64,000 nt of DNA from Nocardioides luteus. Its GTDB lineage: Bacteria; Actinomycetota; Actinomycetes; Propionibacteriales; Nocardioidaceae. The stretch covers positions 1 to 64,000 of the forward strand of contig NZ_JADOVJ010000001.1 in assembly GCF_015752315.1 (NCBI RefSeq). Reading direction: 5' to 3'. The position numbers and the translations under genes were made by a program. Below, in pieces: positions 8,314 through 16,824 of the stretch (the first letter of the stretch is position 1; each line of letters starts with the position of its first letter). Under the pieces are notes generated by a model that saw nothing but the letters and a program-made list of their open reading frames with translations, was not told where the DNA came from and ran no database searches.

Positions 8314-8628
8314 CAGCAGAGACCTCTCGGTTGGATGGGTCTCGCCGTCCTCGAAAGACACCCTACGGACGACCACCGACAGAATCGGCGGGGCGACTTC
8401 CGGTGGTCGTCGCGGTGACCACGATGAGACACGGATTTCACGCTCCCACTCCCCAGCGTGCTAGGTATTGTCATCGCGGCGCCCAAGGCAACACGCCATG
8501 TTGTCCGAGAGCTCAGCGCCGCATGAACCGCGGTGACTGGACCCATGCCGGCTGGAGACACGCGCTAACGTGTCTCGCCAGAGCTTGTCAGTGGTGCCAG
8601 GCTCTGCTGCAGTGAGATAAGGACGTCA
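8314..8628 (+). other. Intergenic region upstream of topA, with inverted repeat 8555-8576
   Basis: This 315-bp divergent region must hold the promoters of topA and of the minus-strand unknown gene. The clearest structure is a perfect dyad GAGACACG (8555-8562) / CGTGTCTC (8569-8576) with loop CGCTAA, ending 52 bp before the topA GTG. It could be an operator or a leader hairpin. I see no convincing -35/-10 pair and no small gene. Confidence 0.5.
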
Positions 8629-11337
8629 GTGGCACACAAGTTGGTGATCGTCGAGTCCCCGGCGAAGGCTCAGAAGATCGGCGGATACCTCGGACAGGGG
8701 TATGTCGTCGAGGCATCCGTCGGGCACATCCGCGACCTTCCGCAGAGCGCGGCAGACACCCCCGCCAAGATCAAGGACAAGCCGTGGGGGCGCTTCGGCG
8801 TCGATGTCGACAACGGCTTCACCCCTTACTACGTCGTGCCCAGCGACAAGAAGAAGCAGATCGCCAAGCTCAAGTCGCTCCTCAAGGACGCCGACGAGCT
8901 CTACCTCGCCACCGATGAGGACCGCGAGGGCGAGGCGATCGCCTGGCACCTCCTCGACGAGCTGAAGCCGAAGAAGGACATCCCGGTCAAGCGGATGGTC
9001 TTCCACGAGATCACCAAGCCCGCGATCCTCGCCGCCGCCGAGAACCCCCGCGAGCTCGACATGGACCTCGTCGAGGCCCAGGAGTCCCGCCGCATCCTGG
9101 ACCGTCTCTACGGCTACGAGATCTCCCCGGTGCTCTGGAAGAAGGTCATGCCCCGGCTGAGCGCCGGGCGGGTCCAGTCCGTCGCCACCAGGCTCGTCGT
9201 CGACCGCGAGCGCGAGCGGATCGCCTTCCGCACCGCCTCCTACTGGGACCTGGCCGGCACCTTCGACGCCGGCTCCGACCACGACCCGCGGATGTTCCCG
9301 GCCAAGATCACCTCGATCGACGGCAACCGCGTCGCCCGCGGCACCGACTTCGGTCCCGACGGCCTGCTCAAGAGCGACAAGGTCGTCCACCTCGACCGCA
9401 GCCGCGCCGAGGCTCTCGTGGCCGCTCTCGACAACCAGACCTACGAGGTCCGCAGCGTCGAGTCCAAGCCCTACAAGCGCAGCCCCTACGCCCCCTTCCG
9501 CACCACCACGATGCAGCAGGAGGCCAGCCGCAAGCTCGGGATGAGCGCGTCGACCACGATGTCGGTCGCGCAGCGTCTCTACGAGAACGGCTTCATCACC
9601 TACATGCGTACCGACTCCACCACCCTGAGCGGCGACGCCATCAGCGCCGCCCGAGCTCAGGTGAGGGAGCTCTACGGCGCCGAATACCTGCCCGATGCTC
9701 CGCGGACGTACGCCTCCAAGGTCAAGAACGCGCAGGAGGCCCACGAGGCGATCCGGCCCGCCGGAGACTCCTTCCGGACGCCGGCGCAGACCGGGCTGAC
9801 CGGCGACCAGTTCCGCCTCTACGAGCTGATCTGGATGCGCACCGTCGCCTCCCAGATGAAGGACGCGGTCGGCAACTCGGTCGCGATCCGCCTCGGCGCG
9901 ACGGCGACCACCGGCGAGGACGTGGTCTTCTCCGCCACCGGTCGCGTGATCACCTTCCACGGCTTCCTGAAGGCGTACGTCGAGGGCACCGACTCCGCCG
10001 ACCAGACCTCCGACGACCAGCAGACCCGGCTTCCGAACCTCGCCGAGGGCGAGACGGTCAACGCGGCCAGCATCACCGCCGACGGTCACGAGACCAAGCC
10101 CCCGGCCCGCTACACCGAGGCGACCCTCGTCCGTGAGCTCGAGGAGCGCGAGATCGGCCGCCCGTCGACCTACGCGAGCATCATCCAGACGATCATCAAC
10201 CGCGGGTACGTCTTCAAGAAGGGCACCGCGCTGGTGCCGGCCTGGGTGGCGTTCTCCGTGGTCAGGCTGCTCGAGGAGCACTTCCCCCGGCAGATCGACT
10301 ACCGGTTCACGGCGAGCATGGAGGAGATCCTCGACGAGATCGCCAAGGGCGCCAAGGACATGACCACCGAGCTCGGGGAGTTCTACTTCGGCTCCGAGCG
10401 GGTCAAGGGCCTCAAGCCGCTGGTCGACGGTCTCGGCGACATCGACGCCCGCGAGCTGGCGACCTTCCCGGTCGGCGGCCCGGAGTCCGGCGTCAACCTC
10501 CGGGTCGGTCGCTACGGTCCCTACATCGAGGGCCCCGGCGACGACGGCACCCCGTTCGCGGTCCGTGCCAATGTCCCCGACGACCTGCCTCCCGACGAGC
10601 TCACCCTGGAGAAGGCCAAGGAGCTCTTCGCCAACCCGGCCGGCGAGGAGCTGAACCTCGGCGTCCACCCCGACACCGGGCTCACCGTCGTCGCGAAGAG
10701 CGGCCGGTTCGGTCCGTACGTCACCGAGCAGCTCCCCGAGGACGCCAAGAAGGGCGCCAAGCCCCGCACTGCCAGCCTCTTCAAGAGCATGAACCTGCAG
10801 ACCATCACGCTCGAGGACGCGGTCAAGCTGCTGACCCTGCCCCGGGTCGTCGGCACCGCCGCCGACGGCGAGGAGATCACCGCCCAGAACGGCCGCTACG
10901 GGCCGTACCTGAAGAAGGGCACCGACTCCCGCACCCTGAGCTCCGAGGACCAGCTGCTCACCATCACCCTCGAAGAGGCCGAGCAGATCTACGCCCAGCC
11001 GAAGCAGCGGGGCCGCGCCGCCGCCAAGCCGCCCCTCAAGGAACTCGGCCCCGACCCGGTCTCCGGGCAGCCGATGATCGTCAAGGACGGCCGCTTCGGT
11101 CCCTACGTCACCGACGGTGAGTACAACGCCACCCTCCGCGCCGCCGACGACCTGGAGACCCTGACGGCCGAGCGCGCCGCCGAGCTCCTCGCCGAGAAGC
11201 GCGCCAAGGGCCCGGCGAAGAAGACGACCAAGCGGACGACGAAGAAGACCGCCAAGAAGTCCACGGCGAAGAAGTCGACCACGAAGAAGTCCACGGCCAA
11301 GAAGACGACCAAGAAGGCTGCGACGAAGAAGTCGTGA
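8629..11337 (+). CDS. topA: DNA topoisomerase I
   Basis: A 902-residue type IA topoisomerase that relaxes negative supercoils. The Toprim domain begins VIVESPAKAQKI and carries the metal site in ATDEDREGEAIAWH. The catalytic tyrosine is in FITYMRTDS (Tyr325). The C-terminal third contains four repeats of the GRFGPYV type rather than Cys4 zinc fingers, as in other actinobacteria, and ends in a Lys/Thr/Ser tail (about 856-902) of AKKST/KKTTK repeats. The GTG start gives the conserved N-terminus MAHKLVIVES. An intrinsic terminator follows at 11367. Confidence 0.97.
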   Translation: MAHKLVIVESPAKAQKIGGYLGQGYVVEASVGHIRDLPQSAADTPAKIKDKPWGRFGVDVDNGFTPYYVVPSDKKKQIAKLKSLLKDADELYLATDEDREGEAIAWHLLDELKPKKDIPVKRMVFHEITKPAILAAAENPRELDMDLVEAQESRRILDRLYGYEISPVLWKKVMPRLSAGRVQSVATRLVVDRERERIAFRTASYWDLAGTFDAGSDHDPRMFPAKITSIDGNRVARGTDFGPDGLLKSDKVVHLDRSRAEALVAALDNQTYEVRSVESKPYKRSPYAPFRTTTMQQEASRKLGMSASTTMSVAQRLYENGFITYMRTDSTTLSGDAISAARAQVRELYGAEYLPDAPRTYASKVKNAQEAHEAIRPAGDSFRTPAQTGLTGDQFRLYELIWMRTVASQMKDAVGNSVAIRLGATATTGEDVVFSATGRVITFHGFLKAYVEGTDSADQTSDDQQTRLPNLAEGETVNAASITADGHETKPPARYTEATLVRELEEREIGRPSTYASIIQTIINRGYVFKKGTALVPAWVAFSVVRLLEEHFPRQIDYRFTASMEEILDEIAKGAKDMTTELGEFYFGSERVKGLKPLVDGLGDIDARELATFPVGGPESGVNLRVGRYGPYIEGPGDDGTPFAVRANVPDDLPPDELTLEKAKELFANPAGEELNLGVHPDTGLTVVAKSGRFGPYVTEQLPEDAKKGAKPRTASLFKSMNLQTITLEDAVKLLTLPRVVGTAADGEEITAQNGRYGPYLKKGTDSRTLSSEDQLLTITLEEAEQIYAQPKQRGRAAAKPPLKELGPDPVSGQPMIVKDGRFGPYVTDGEYNATLRAADDLETLTAERAAELLAEKRAKGPAKKTTKRTTKKTAKKSTAKKSTTKKSTAKKTTKKAATKKS

Positions 11338-11366
11338 TCAGGTCGATCTGAGCGTGGTGCGAAGCG

Positions 11367-11388
11367 AACGCCTGACTTCTCAGGCGTT
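11367..11388 (+). terminator. Bidirectional terminator between topA and the K+ channel gene
   Basis: A perfect 9-bp stem AACGCCTGA / TCAGGCGTT with the tetraloop CTTC lies 29 bp after topA and 11 bp after the convergent channel gene. It is symmetrical enough to serve both. Confidence 0.75.
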
Positions 11389-11399
11389 TCCTACGCCCG

Positions 11400-12425
11400 T
11401 CAGCCGAGCGCCCCGGCGACCTCGTCGTAGTCCAGCCGGTCCGAGGCGATGTAGAAGAGCCGGGCGCCGGGGGAGACGGGCAGATCCCACGACGGGCTGA
11501 CCTGGATGCCGTCGACGGTGCGGACGGCCAGGAGAGTGGCACCGTGGCCGCGCCCGAGGGCTCCTTGCCATGCCTCGACGGTCGCCGTGGCACCCCCGGA
11601 GGGGACCGTGAGCGAGTAGGTGCCCTTGCCGCCGGCGGTGGCGAGCTCCTGGTAGACCTCCGCGATCCCGGGGTCGCTGAGCTCCTCGGCGATCAGCTGG
11701 GTGTTGTGCCACTGGATGCAGTGGACGGTGGTGTCGATGCGGAAGATGGTGCGCTGCACGCGCAGGTCGCGCAGGGCGACGATGGTGTGCACCGAAGGAG
11801 CCGACGTGTGGGCGGCGACGGTGAGCGTGACCGCCTCGTTGTCGTCCCGCGCGTCGATCAGCACGCTGTGCGCACCGGCCAGCCCGGTCCGGCCCAGCAC
11901 GGAGAGGTCGGTGAGGTCGCCGCGTACGAAATGGAGCCGCTCCTCCCCGGCCAGCGGGTGCTCGGAGAGCTGGTCCTCCCAGGTCGCGAGCACGACCTCC
12001 CGTTCGGGCTCGGAGAGCAGCTCGGTGAGAAGCCGCTCGGTACGGCCGGCGGTGTAGCCGAGCAGCACGATGTGGCTTCGTCCGCTGAAAGAGATCTCTC
12101 CACGCATGCGGCGTCCTTTGGCGTTCTCGATGATTGCCGAGATCCGGCTGAACAAGATGGCGAGGGTGGTGATGGAGCCGAAGACGACGTACGCCCCGAC
12201 GAGCCGGCCGCCGGTCGTCTCGGGGAAGAAGTCGCCGTAGCCGACGGTGGTCGCGGTGACCAGGAACCACCACCAGTAGTTGGCGGGGTGCACGATGTCG
12301 CTGCCGGGCTGGGCCACGGCCATCGCGATCCAGCCGGTGACGAATACGAAGCAGATGATCGCGAGCGGGAGCACCCAGGCGGAGTGTCGCGAGGTGCGCC
12401 GGACGAGTCGGATCAGGAAGTACAT
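11400..12425 (-). CDS. Potassium channel with RCK (TrkA-N) domain
   Basis: A 341-residue two-span K+ channel: TM1 about 16-38, pore helix and selectivity filter TTVGYGD about 58-64, TM2 about 74-96, then a cytoplasmic RCK/TrkA-N Rossmann domain starting at HIVLLGY (about 117). The RCK domain probably gates by ligand or redox state. It is the last gene of a six-gene minus-strand operon; its start overlaps the stop of the polyamine synthase gene by one base. Confidence 0.88.
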   Translation of the reverse strand: MYFLIRLVRRTSRHSAWVLPLAIICFVFVTGWIAMAVAQPGSDIVHPANYWWWFLVTATTVGYGDFFPETTGGRLVGAYVVFGSITTLAILFSRISAIIENAKGRRMRGEISFSGRSHIVLLGYTAGRTERLLTELLSEPEREVVLATWEDQLSEHPLAGEERLHFVRGDLTDLSVLGRTGLAGAHSVLIDARDDNEAVTLTVAAHTSAPSVHTIVALRDLRVQRTIFRIDTTVHCIQWHNTQLIAEELSDPGIAEVYQELATAGGKGTYSLTVPSGGATATVEAWQGALGRGHGATLLAVRTVDGIQVSPSWDLPVSPGARLFYIASDRLDYDEVAGALG

Positions 12426-13996
12426 CAGTAGCCCACCCAGCCGTGCCGGGCGTAGTCCAGGATCGCCGGATCCAGCAGCGTGGTGACCGAGGTCGGCCGC
12501 TCGGCGCGGTCCGGCGGGAACGAGGAGGCCGCCGCGAGCACGGCGTCACTGGCGTAGCGGAGCCCGCCCGGTGCCTCGTCGTCGAGGGCGAGCTCGGGGG
12601 CTGTGCCACCGCGGGAGGCGAGGACGTAGCCCCAGTTGCCGAAGGAGGGTACGTCCGCCTGGTAGGGCGTGGTCCGGTAGCCGGCCTCGGCGAGGGTGTG
12701 CCGTACGGACCAGAACGCGTCCGGCGCGAAGAACGGGCTGCCCGACTGCACGACCAGCCGCGCTGCCGGAGCCATCAACCGGGAGATCATGCTGTAGTTC
12801 TCGACCGAGTAGAGCTTGGCCAGCGCGGTCGAGTCGGGGTCGGGAAAGTCGGCGATGACCACGTCGAACGGCGCCCCCGAGTAGTCACGGACCCAGGAGA
12901 ACGCGTCGTCGGCGACGTACGTCAGCCGGGGGTCCTCCAGGGAGCCCGAGGTCAGCGACGAGACCGGGTCGTAGGAGCGCGCCAGCGACACCACCGCCGG
13001 GTCGAGGTCGACCAGGGTCACCGACGACACCGACCGGTAGCGCAGCACCTCGCGCGCCGCGAGCCCGTCCCCGCCGCCGAGGATCAGCACCCGCTGGTGG
13101 GTCCCGTTCATCGCCGGATGGACGAGCATCTCGTGGTACCGGTATTCGTCCAGGGACGAGAACTGCAGGTCACCGTCGAGAAAGAGGCGTACGTCGTCGA
13201 ACTCCGGCCCGAACGGAGCGCCGCGGGTCACCACGATCTCCTGGTAGTCGGAGCGCTCGGCGTGGATGATCGGGTCGCGGTAGAGCGCCTGCCGGGCGTT
13301 GAGCTCGAAGGCGTCGGCCGTCACCGCGGTCGCACCGAGCGCGACGGCCAGAGCGCCGCAGACCGCCGTGACGAGCCCCCGGCGCCGCCGGGTCCCCGCC
13401 AGCGCGACCCCGACCGTCCAGGCCGCGAGCACGTTCAGGGCAGCGGTGGCCACGGTGCCTACCAGCAGCCCCAGCGTCGGCAGCAGCACGAACGGGAACG
13501 CCAGCCCGCCGATCAGCGCCCCCACGTAGTCGACGGCGTTGATGTCGGCGACCGCGAGCGAGGCCTGCTGGCGCCGCAGCCGCTGGAGAAGCTCCATCAG
13601 CAGCGGGATCTCGGCGCCGACCAGGGCGCCGATCAGGAACGTCACCAGCAGCATCATCGGGGTGTAGAGGTGCAGCCACGCGAACGAGGCGTACAGGGCC
13701 GGCACCGAGGCGCCGCCGACCGCGGCGAGCGCGATCTCCACGCCCACGAACGCCCGCAGCGGCCGCGCGGTGAGCGGCTTGGCGAGCACGGCGCCGACGC
13801 CCATCGCGAACATCGACACCGCGATCACCAGCGACGTCTGCGCGATCGAGTTGCCGAGCAGATAGCTCCCCAGCGTCACCAGCGCGAGCTCGTAGACCAG
13901 CCCGCACGCCGCGCAGACGAACACCGCCGCGAGGACGAGCAGCCGGGCCGCCCGTCCCGCCGGCAGCGCAGGCAACGAAGGGAGGGACAGGCTCAC
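12425..13996 (-). CDS. speE: Membrane-anchored polyamine aminopropyltransferase (spermidine synthase family)
   Basis: A 523-residue fusion of about seven N-terminal membrane spans (residues 15-225) with a spermidine-synthase fold domain. The latter has DYQEIVVTRG, the decarboxy-SAM site ILGGGDGLAAREVL, VDLDP and the acidic motif DFPDPDSTALAKLYS. By family it transfers aminopropyl groups from decarboxylated SAM to a diamine; the true substrate is unproven. It starts at a GTG that overlaps the DUF350 stop (GTGA). No SAM decarboxylase gene is in the window. Confidence 0.86.
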   Translation of the reverse strand: MSLSLPSLPALPAGRAARLLVLAAVFVCAACGLVYELALVTLGSYLLGNSIAQTSLVIAVSMFAMGVGAVLAKPLTARPLRAFVGVEIALAAVGGASVPALYASFAWLHLYTPMMLLVTFLIGALVGAEIPLLMELLQRLRRQQASLAVADINAVDYVGALIGGLAFPFVLLPTLGLLVGTVATAALNVLAAWTVGVALAGTRRRRGLVTAVCGALAVALGATAVTADAFELNARQALYRDPIIHAERSDYQEIVVTRGAPFGPEFDDVRLFLDGDLQFSSLDEYRYHEMLVHPAMNGTHQRVLILGGGDGLAAREVLRYRSVSSVTLVDLDPAVVSLARSYDPVSSLTSGSLEDPRLTYVADDAFSWVRDYSGAPFDVVIADFPDPDSTALAKLYSVENYSMISRLMAPAARLVVQSGSPFFAPDAFWSVRHTLAEAGYRTTPYQADVPSFGNWGYVLASRGGTAPELALDDEAPGGLRYASDAVLAAASSFPPDRAERPTSVTTLLDPAILDYARHGWVGY

Positions 13997-14415
13997 GTGA
14001 TCGAGGCCGCCACGATCACGCCGACGGAGAGCTGCACCGCGACCGCGACCCAGATCGCCGGGTCGTCCTTGTCGTCGGTCATCAGCTCACCGAGCCGACC
14101 CGGGGTGAGCAGGTCGAGGATCACGAACGCGACCGCGAGCAGGGCGATCCCGATGAGCCCGTACGCAGCGGTCTCGGCGAGCCCTTGGAACGTGTCCGCC
14201 TCCGCGGTGTAGATCGAGGTGGCCACGATCGTGGCGATCGCCAGGACCGAGGAGCCGAGCAGCAGCGCGGGGTCGCGGCGGTGCTCCACGAAGATCAGCT
14301 GGCCCAGCTTGCCGGGCGTGAGCAGGTCGATCACGTAGAAGCCGATCACCAGCAGGACCAGCCCGAGGGCGGCGAAGGCGACGGTGGACAGCAGTCCGCT
14401 CATGAGGTCAGTCAT
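13993..14415 (-). CDS. DUF350 family membrane protein
   Basis: A 140-residue, four-span protein built of two homologous halves, each ending in a near-identical motif (IDLLTPGKLGQL and LDLLTPGRLGEL). That internal duplication and the motif define DUF350 (YjfL-like). The start at MTDLMSG is chosen over a longer frame reaching 14481 because the extra residues lack family similarity and overlap the DUF4247 gene. DUF350 proteins occur beside polyamine or glutathionylspermidine synthases and PspA; the function is unknown. Confidence 0.85.
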   Translation of the reverse strand: MTDLMSGLLSTVAFAALGLVLLVIGFYVIDLLTPGKLGQLIFVEHRRDPALLLGSSVLAIATIVATSIYTAEADTFQGLAETAAYGLIGIALLAVAFVILDLLTPGRLGELMTDDKDDPAIWVAVAVQLSVGVIVAASIT

Positions 14416-14440
14416 CGGTTCATCTCCAGGTCTGAGGTGG

Positions 14441-14923
14441 TCACTTGCCGAATCCGCTGCCGCCGCCGCGGAAGGAATCACCGCTGCTGCCGCCGCTGCT
14501 GTTGCGGCCGTAGTAGCTGTTCCAGCCCCACAGGCCGATCACGGTGCTGTGGTGCCGGTAGCCGCGGTCGTACTCGTAGAGGGTGATCGTCGATCCCGAG
14601 GGCGTACGCGGCTCCACGACCACCAGCCAGTCGTCGTCGTAGCGCAGGTAGTGGTTGAAGCCCTCGGCCCGGTTCTCGTCGGCGTCGGTGCCGCTCGCGA
14701 TCTGGTTGGCGACCGAGGACACCGAGCCGTCGTCCTCGAAGACGATCCCGGCATCGCTGTCGGGGTCGGAGCCGCTGACGTGGTCGAAGTTCTTGCGCAG
14801 GTACTTCTCGGGGTTGTTCCCGTCGCCCGCCACGACGATGGCGATGATGATGGCGATCACGACGCACACCGCGACGATCGCCCAGCCGATCAGCTTGCGG
14901 TTCGATCCGTTCGATTCAGACAC
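14441..14923 (-). CDS. DUF4247 domain membrane-anchored protein
   Basis: A 160-residue protein with an N-terminal single span (about 11-33, IGWAIVAVCVVIAIIIAIVV) and an extracytoplasmic domain with DPDSDAGIVFEDDGSV and YDRGYRHHSTVIGLW. It ends in a glycine/serine-rich, probably disordered tail (SSGGSSGDSFRGGGSG). This is the DUF4247 family; its role is unknown. It overlaps the DUF2617 gene upstream by 8 bp and precedes DUF350 by 25 bp. Confidence 0.8.
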   Translation of the reverse strand: MSESNGSNRKLIGWAIVAVCVVIAIIIAIVVAGDGNNPEKYLRKNFDHVSGSDPDSDAGIVFEDDGSVSSVANQIASGTDADENRAEGFNHYLRYDDDWLVVVEPRTPSGSTITLYEYDRGYRHHSTVIGLWGWNSYYGRNSSGGSSGDSFRGGGSGFGK

Positions 14924-15428
14924 GTGCGACCTCCTCGGGCCGGTAGCTGGTGACGGTGGCGACGATCTCGCCGGTCTGCGGGTAGGTGTGCCAGGTGCTC
15001 CAGGAGATCTGCTGCTCGCCGAGCTCGTCGATCGCCAGCGCGGTCACCGCGTGCGGGTCGCCCGGGAAGTGCGCGACAACGGCGTCGGTACGTCCCTCCA
15101 ACCGCTCCACGAGCTCCGACGCCCGCTCGGCGAGCTCCTCGGGCTCCAGCTTGGCGACGTAGGAACCGAGGCTGTAGCCACCCTCCGCGTGAGCCGCGGG
15201 AAGAAAGGTGGCCTCGGCGATCCCGCACGCGACCGTCTCGTGCAGGAGCGGGCGGTCGTGGCGGCGTACGACGACCTGGTGGCTGGCGCCCAGGACGCTC
15301 AGCGTGACGGTCAGGCCGCCCCCGAGCTGCACCGAGCAGGAAGCCAGGGGAGTGCAGGCGACCGGTGCGAGGGTCCAGCGCAGGGTGTCTCCGCGTACGT
15401 CCGCGAACGGGACGTCGAGGAGGGTCAC
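14916..15428 (-). CDS. DUF2617 family protein
   Basis: A 170-residue soluble protein. The GTG at 15428 overlaps the stop of the DUF4178 gene, which fixes the start; the longer open frame is an antisense artefact of that gene. The sequence has the alternating strand pattern of DUF2617 and the conserved AHFPGDPHAVTAL and WSTWHTYPQTGEIV segments. The function is unknown. Its place between DUF4178 and DUF4247 is a conserved actinobacterial arrangement. Confidence 0.82.
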   Translation of the reverse strand: MTLLDVPFADVRGDTLRWTLAPVACTPLASCSVQLGGGLTVTLSVLGASHQVVVRRHDRPLLHETVACGIAEATFLPAAHAEGGYSLGSYVAKLEPEELAERASELVERLEGRTDAVVAHFPGDPHAVTALAIDELGEQQISWSTWHTYPQTGEIVATVTSYRPEEVARV

Positions 15429-16042
15429 TCGTCGTCCAGGGTCGCGGGCCGGTCGGTGGAGGGGTAGACCGTCAGCTCGAACGGCTGCAGAACCTCGCCG
15501 AGGGAGGGCTCCCAGTTGCTGCCCCACTTCTCGAAGCCGAGCAGCTTGCCGTCGACCGACTTGTAGTCGGCGTACTCGGCCGTGCCCGACGGCGCCGTGC
15601 CGGTCGCGCCGGTGGCGGTGAAGGCGGCCGAGCCCTTCTCCTGCAGCCGGTAGGCGACGCCGCCGACGATGACGTCGCGGTCACCGACGGTGCCCTGCTC
15701 GATGTCACCGAGCGGGATCGCGTGCCACAGCGAGACCTCGAAGCTCTCGTCGTCCTCGATCGAGAGCCACTTCTTGCCCTCGGCGTCGTCGATCATGTGC
15801 TCGGTCCAGCGGTAGCCGTCCTCGTCGAAGTCGATGCGCCCGCGGACGAACCAGTTGTGGCCCAGGTACTCGACGACGTCGCCGTTGCGCAGCTGGCGCA
15901 GCTGGTCGGAGGCGTGCTTGTGCTGGTCGCCGATGAAGTCGTCGGGCTCCCGCTGCGCCGTCGGCTGCTGCCTGCTCCTCCAGAGCAGATAGGCCGCGAC
16001 CGCGAGCGCGGCCAGCAGCAGGACGATCAGGACGTAGATCAC
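15425..16042 (-). CDS. DUF4178 domain membrane-anchored protein, first gene of the operon
   Basis: A 205-residue protein with an N-terminal membrane anchor (about 1-21) and a DUF4178 domain (GDVVEYLGHNWFVRGRIDF and GKKWLSIEDDE). The start is read as GTG at 16042, with AAGGAG six bases upstream; a TTG one codon earlier is too close to that site. DUF4178 domains are predicted beta-barrel modules often fused or linked to DUF350 and polyamine synthases. The promoter should lie in 16043-16173. Confidence 0.82.
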   Translation of the reverse strand: MIYVLIVLLLAALAVAAYLLWRSRQQPTAQREPDDFIGDQHKHASDQLRQLRNGDVVEYLGHNWFVRGRIDFDEDGYRWTEHMIDDAEGKKWLSIEDDESFEVSLWHAIPLGDIEQGTVGDRDVIVGGVAYRLQEKGSAAFTATGATGTAPSGTAEYADYKSVDGKLLGFEKWGSNWEPSLGEVLQPFELTVYPSTDRPATLDDE

Positions 16043-16173
16043 CAAAACTCCTTGAGGTCAGCGTGAGGACGACCCGAACCTTAACCTGGCTCAGGGGCCT
16101 TCGACAGCCTCAATCGCCGCACCTGCGGGCGGCGTACCTCGGGCTTGTCGGTCCCACCCCGTAGGTTGGGTGC

Positions 16174-16824
16174 GTGAGGTTTCCCGGTGTCTACGCCGAG
16201 CACGGCGTGTTCGTGTGTTTCGAGGGCGGCGAGGGGTCGGGCAAGTCGACCCAGTCGCGGCTGCTCCACGAGGCGCTGACGGCCCGCGGCCACCGCGTCC
16301 TGCTGACCTTCGAGCCGGGAGACACGGCCGTCGGAAAGGACGTACGCCGCATCGTGCTGTCCCCGGAGACCGGTGATCTCGACGACCGGACCGAGGCGCT
16401 GCTGTTCGCCGCCGACAAGGCCGAGCACATCGAGTCGATGGTCCGCCCGGCGCTGGAGCGGGGCGAGGTGGTGATCACCGACCGCTACGTCGACTCGATG
16501 CTGGCCTACCAGGGCGCCGGCCGGGTGCTGGACGCCGCACAGCTGGAGGAGGTGGCTCGGTGGGCGACCGCCGACCTGCGCCCCCACCTGACCGTGCTGC
16601 TCGATCTGGACCCGACCGCAGGGTTCACCCGGTTCGAGGAGCGCGACCGGATGGAGCAGGAGTCGCAGCAGTTCCACGAGCGGGTGCGGTCGGCGTTCGT
16701 GGCGCTCGCGGAGCGCAACCCCGACCACTATCTGGTGCTGGACGCCCGCGCTCCGGTCGAGGAGATCCACGCCGCAGTGCTGGCGCGGCTCGAGCCTCTT
16801 CTCGCCCAGGCGGTGACGGCATGA
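16174..16824 (+). CDS. tmk: Thymidylate kinase
   Basis: A 216-residue dTMP kinase making dTDP for DNA synthesis. The P-loop FEGGEGSGKST is at about residues 16-26, the dTMP site at DRYVDSMLAYQGAGR (about 97-111), and the lid region around RFEERDRMEQE. The GTG start at 16174 gives a short N-terminal extension (RFPGVYAEHG); a start nearer the P-loop is possible. The stop overlaps holB. Confidence 0.95.
   Translation: MRFPGVYAEHGVFVCFEGGEGSGKSTQSRLLHEALTARGHRVLLTFEPGDTAVGKDVRRIVLSPETGDLDDRTEALLFAADKAEHIESMVRPALERGEVVITDRYVDSMLAYQGAGRVLDAAQLEEVARWATADLRPHLTVLLDLDPTAGFTRFEERDRMEQESQQFHERVRSAFVALAERNPDHYLVLDARAPVEEIHAAVLARLEPLLAQAVTA

Noticed and set aside
8626..10668. 680-codon open frame antisense to topA
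   Set aside because: It mirrors topA in the complementary frame, a common effect of GC-rich third positions. The translation is low-complexity (Gly/Val/Leu/Asp/Glu) without domain motifs.
11220..11334. Lys-codon repeats at the 3' end of topA as a possible CRISPR-like or satellite array
   Set aside because: The repeats are codon-level (AAGAAG/ACGACC) and in frame with the Lys-rich tail usual in actinobacterial TopA; there are no spacers.
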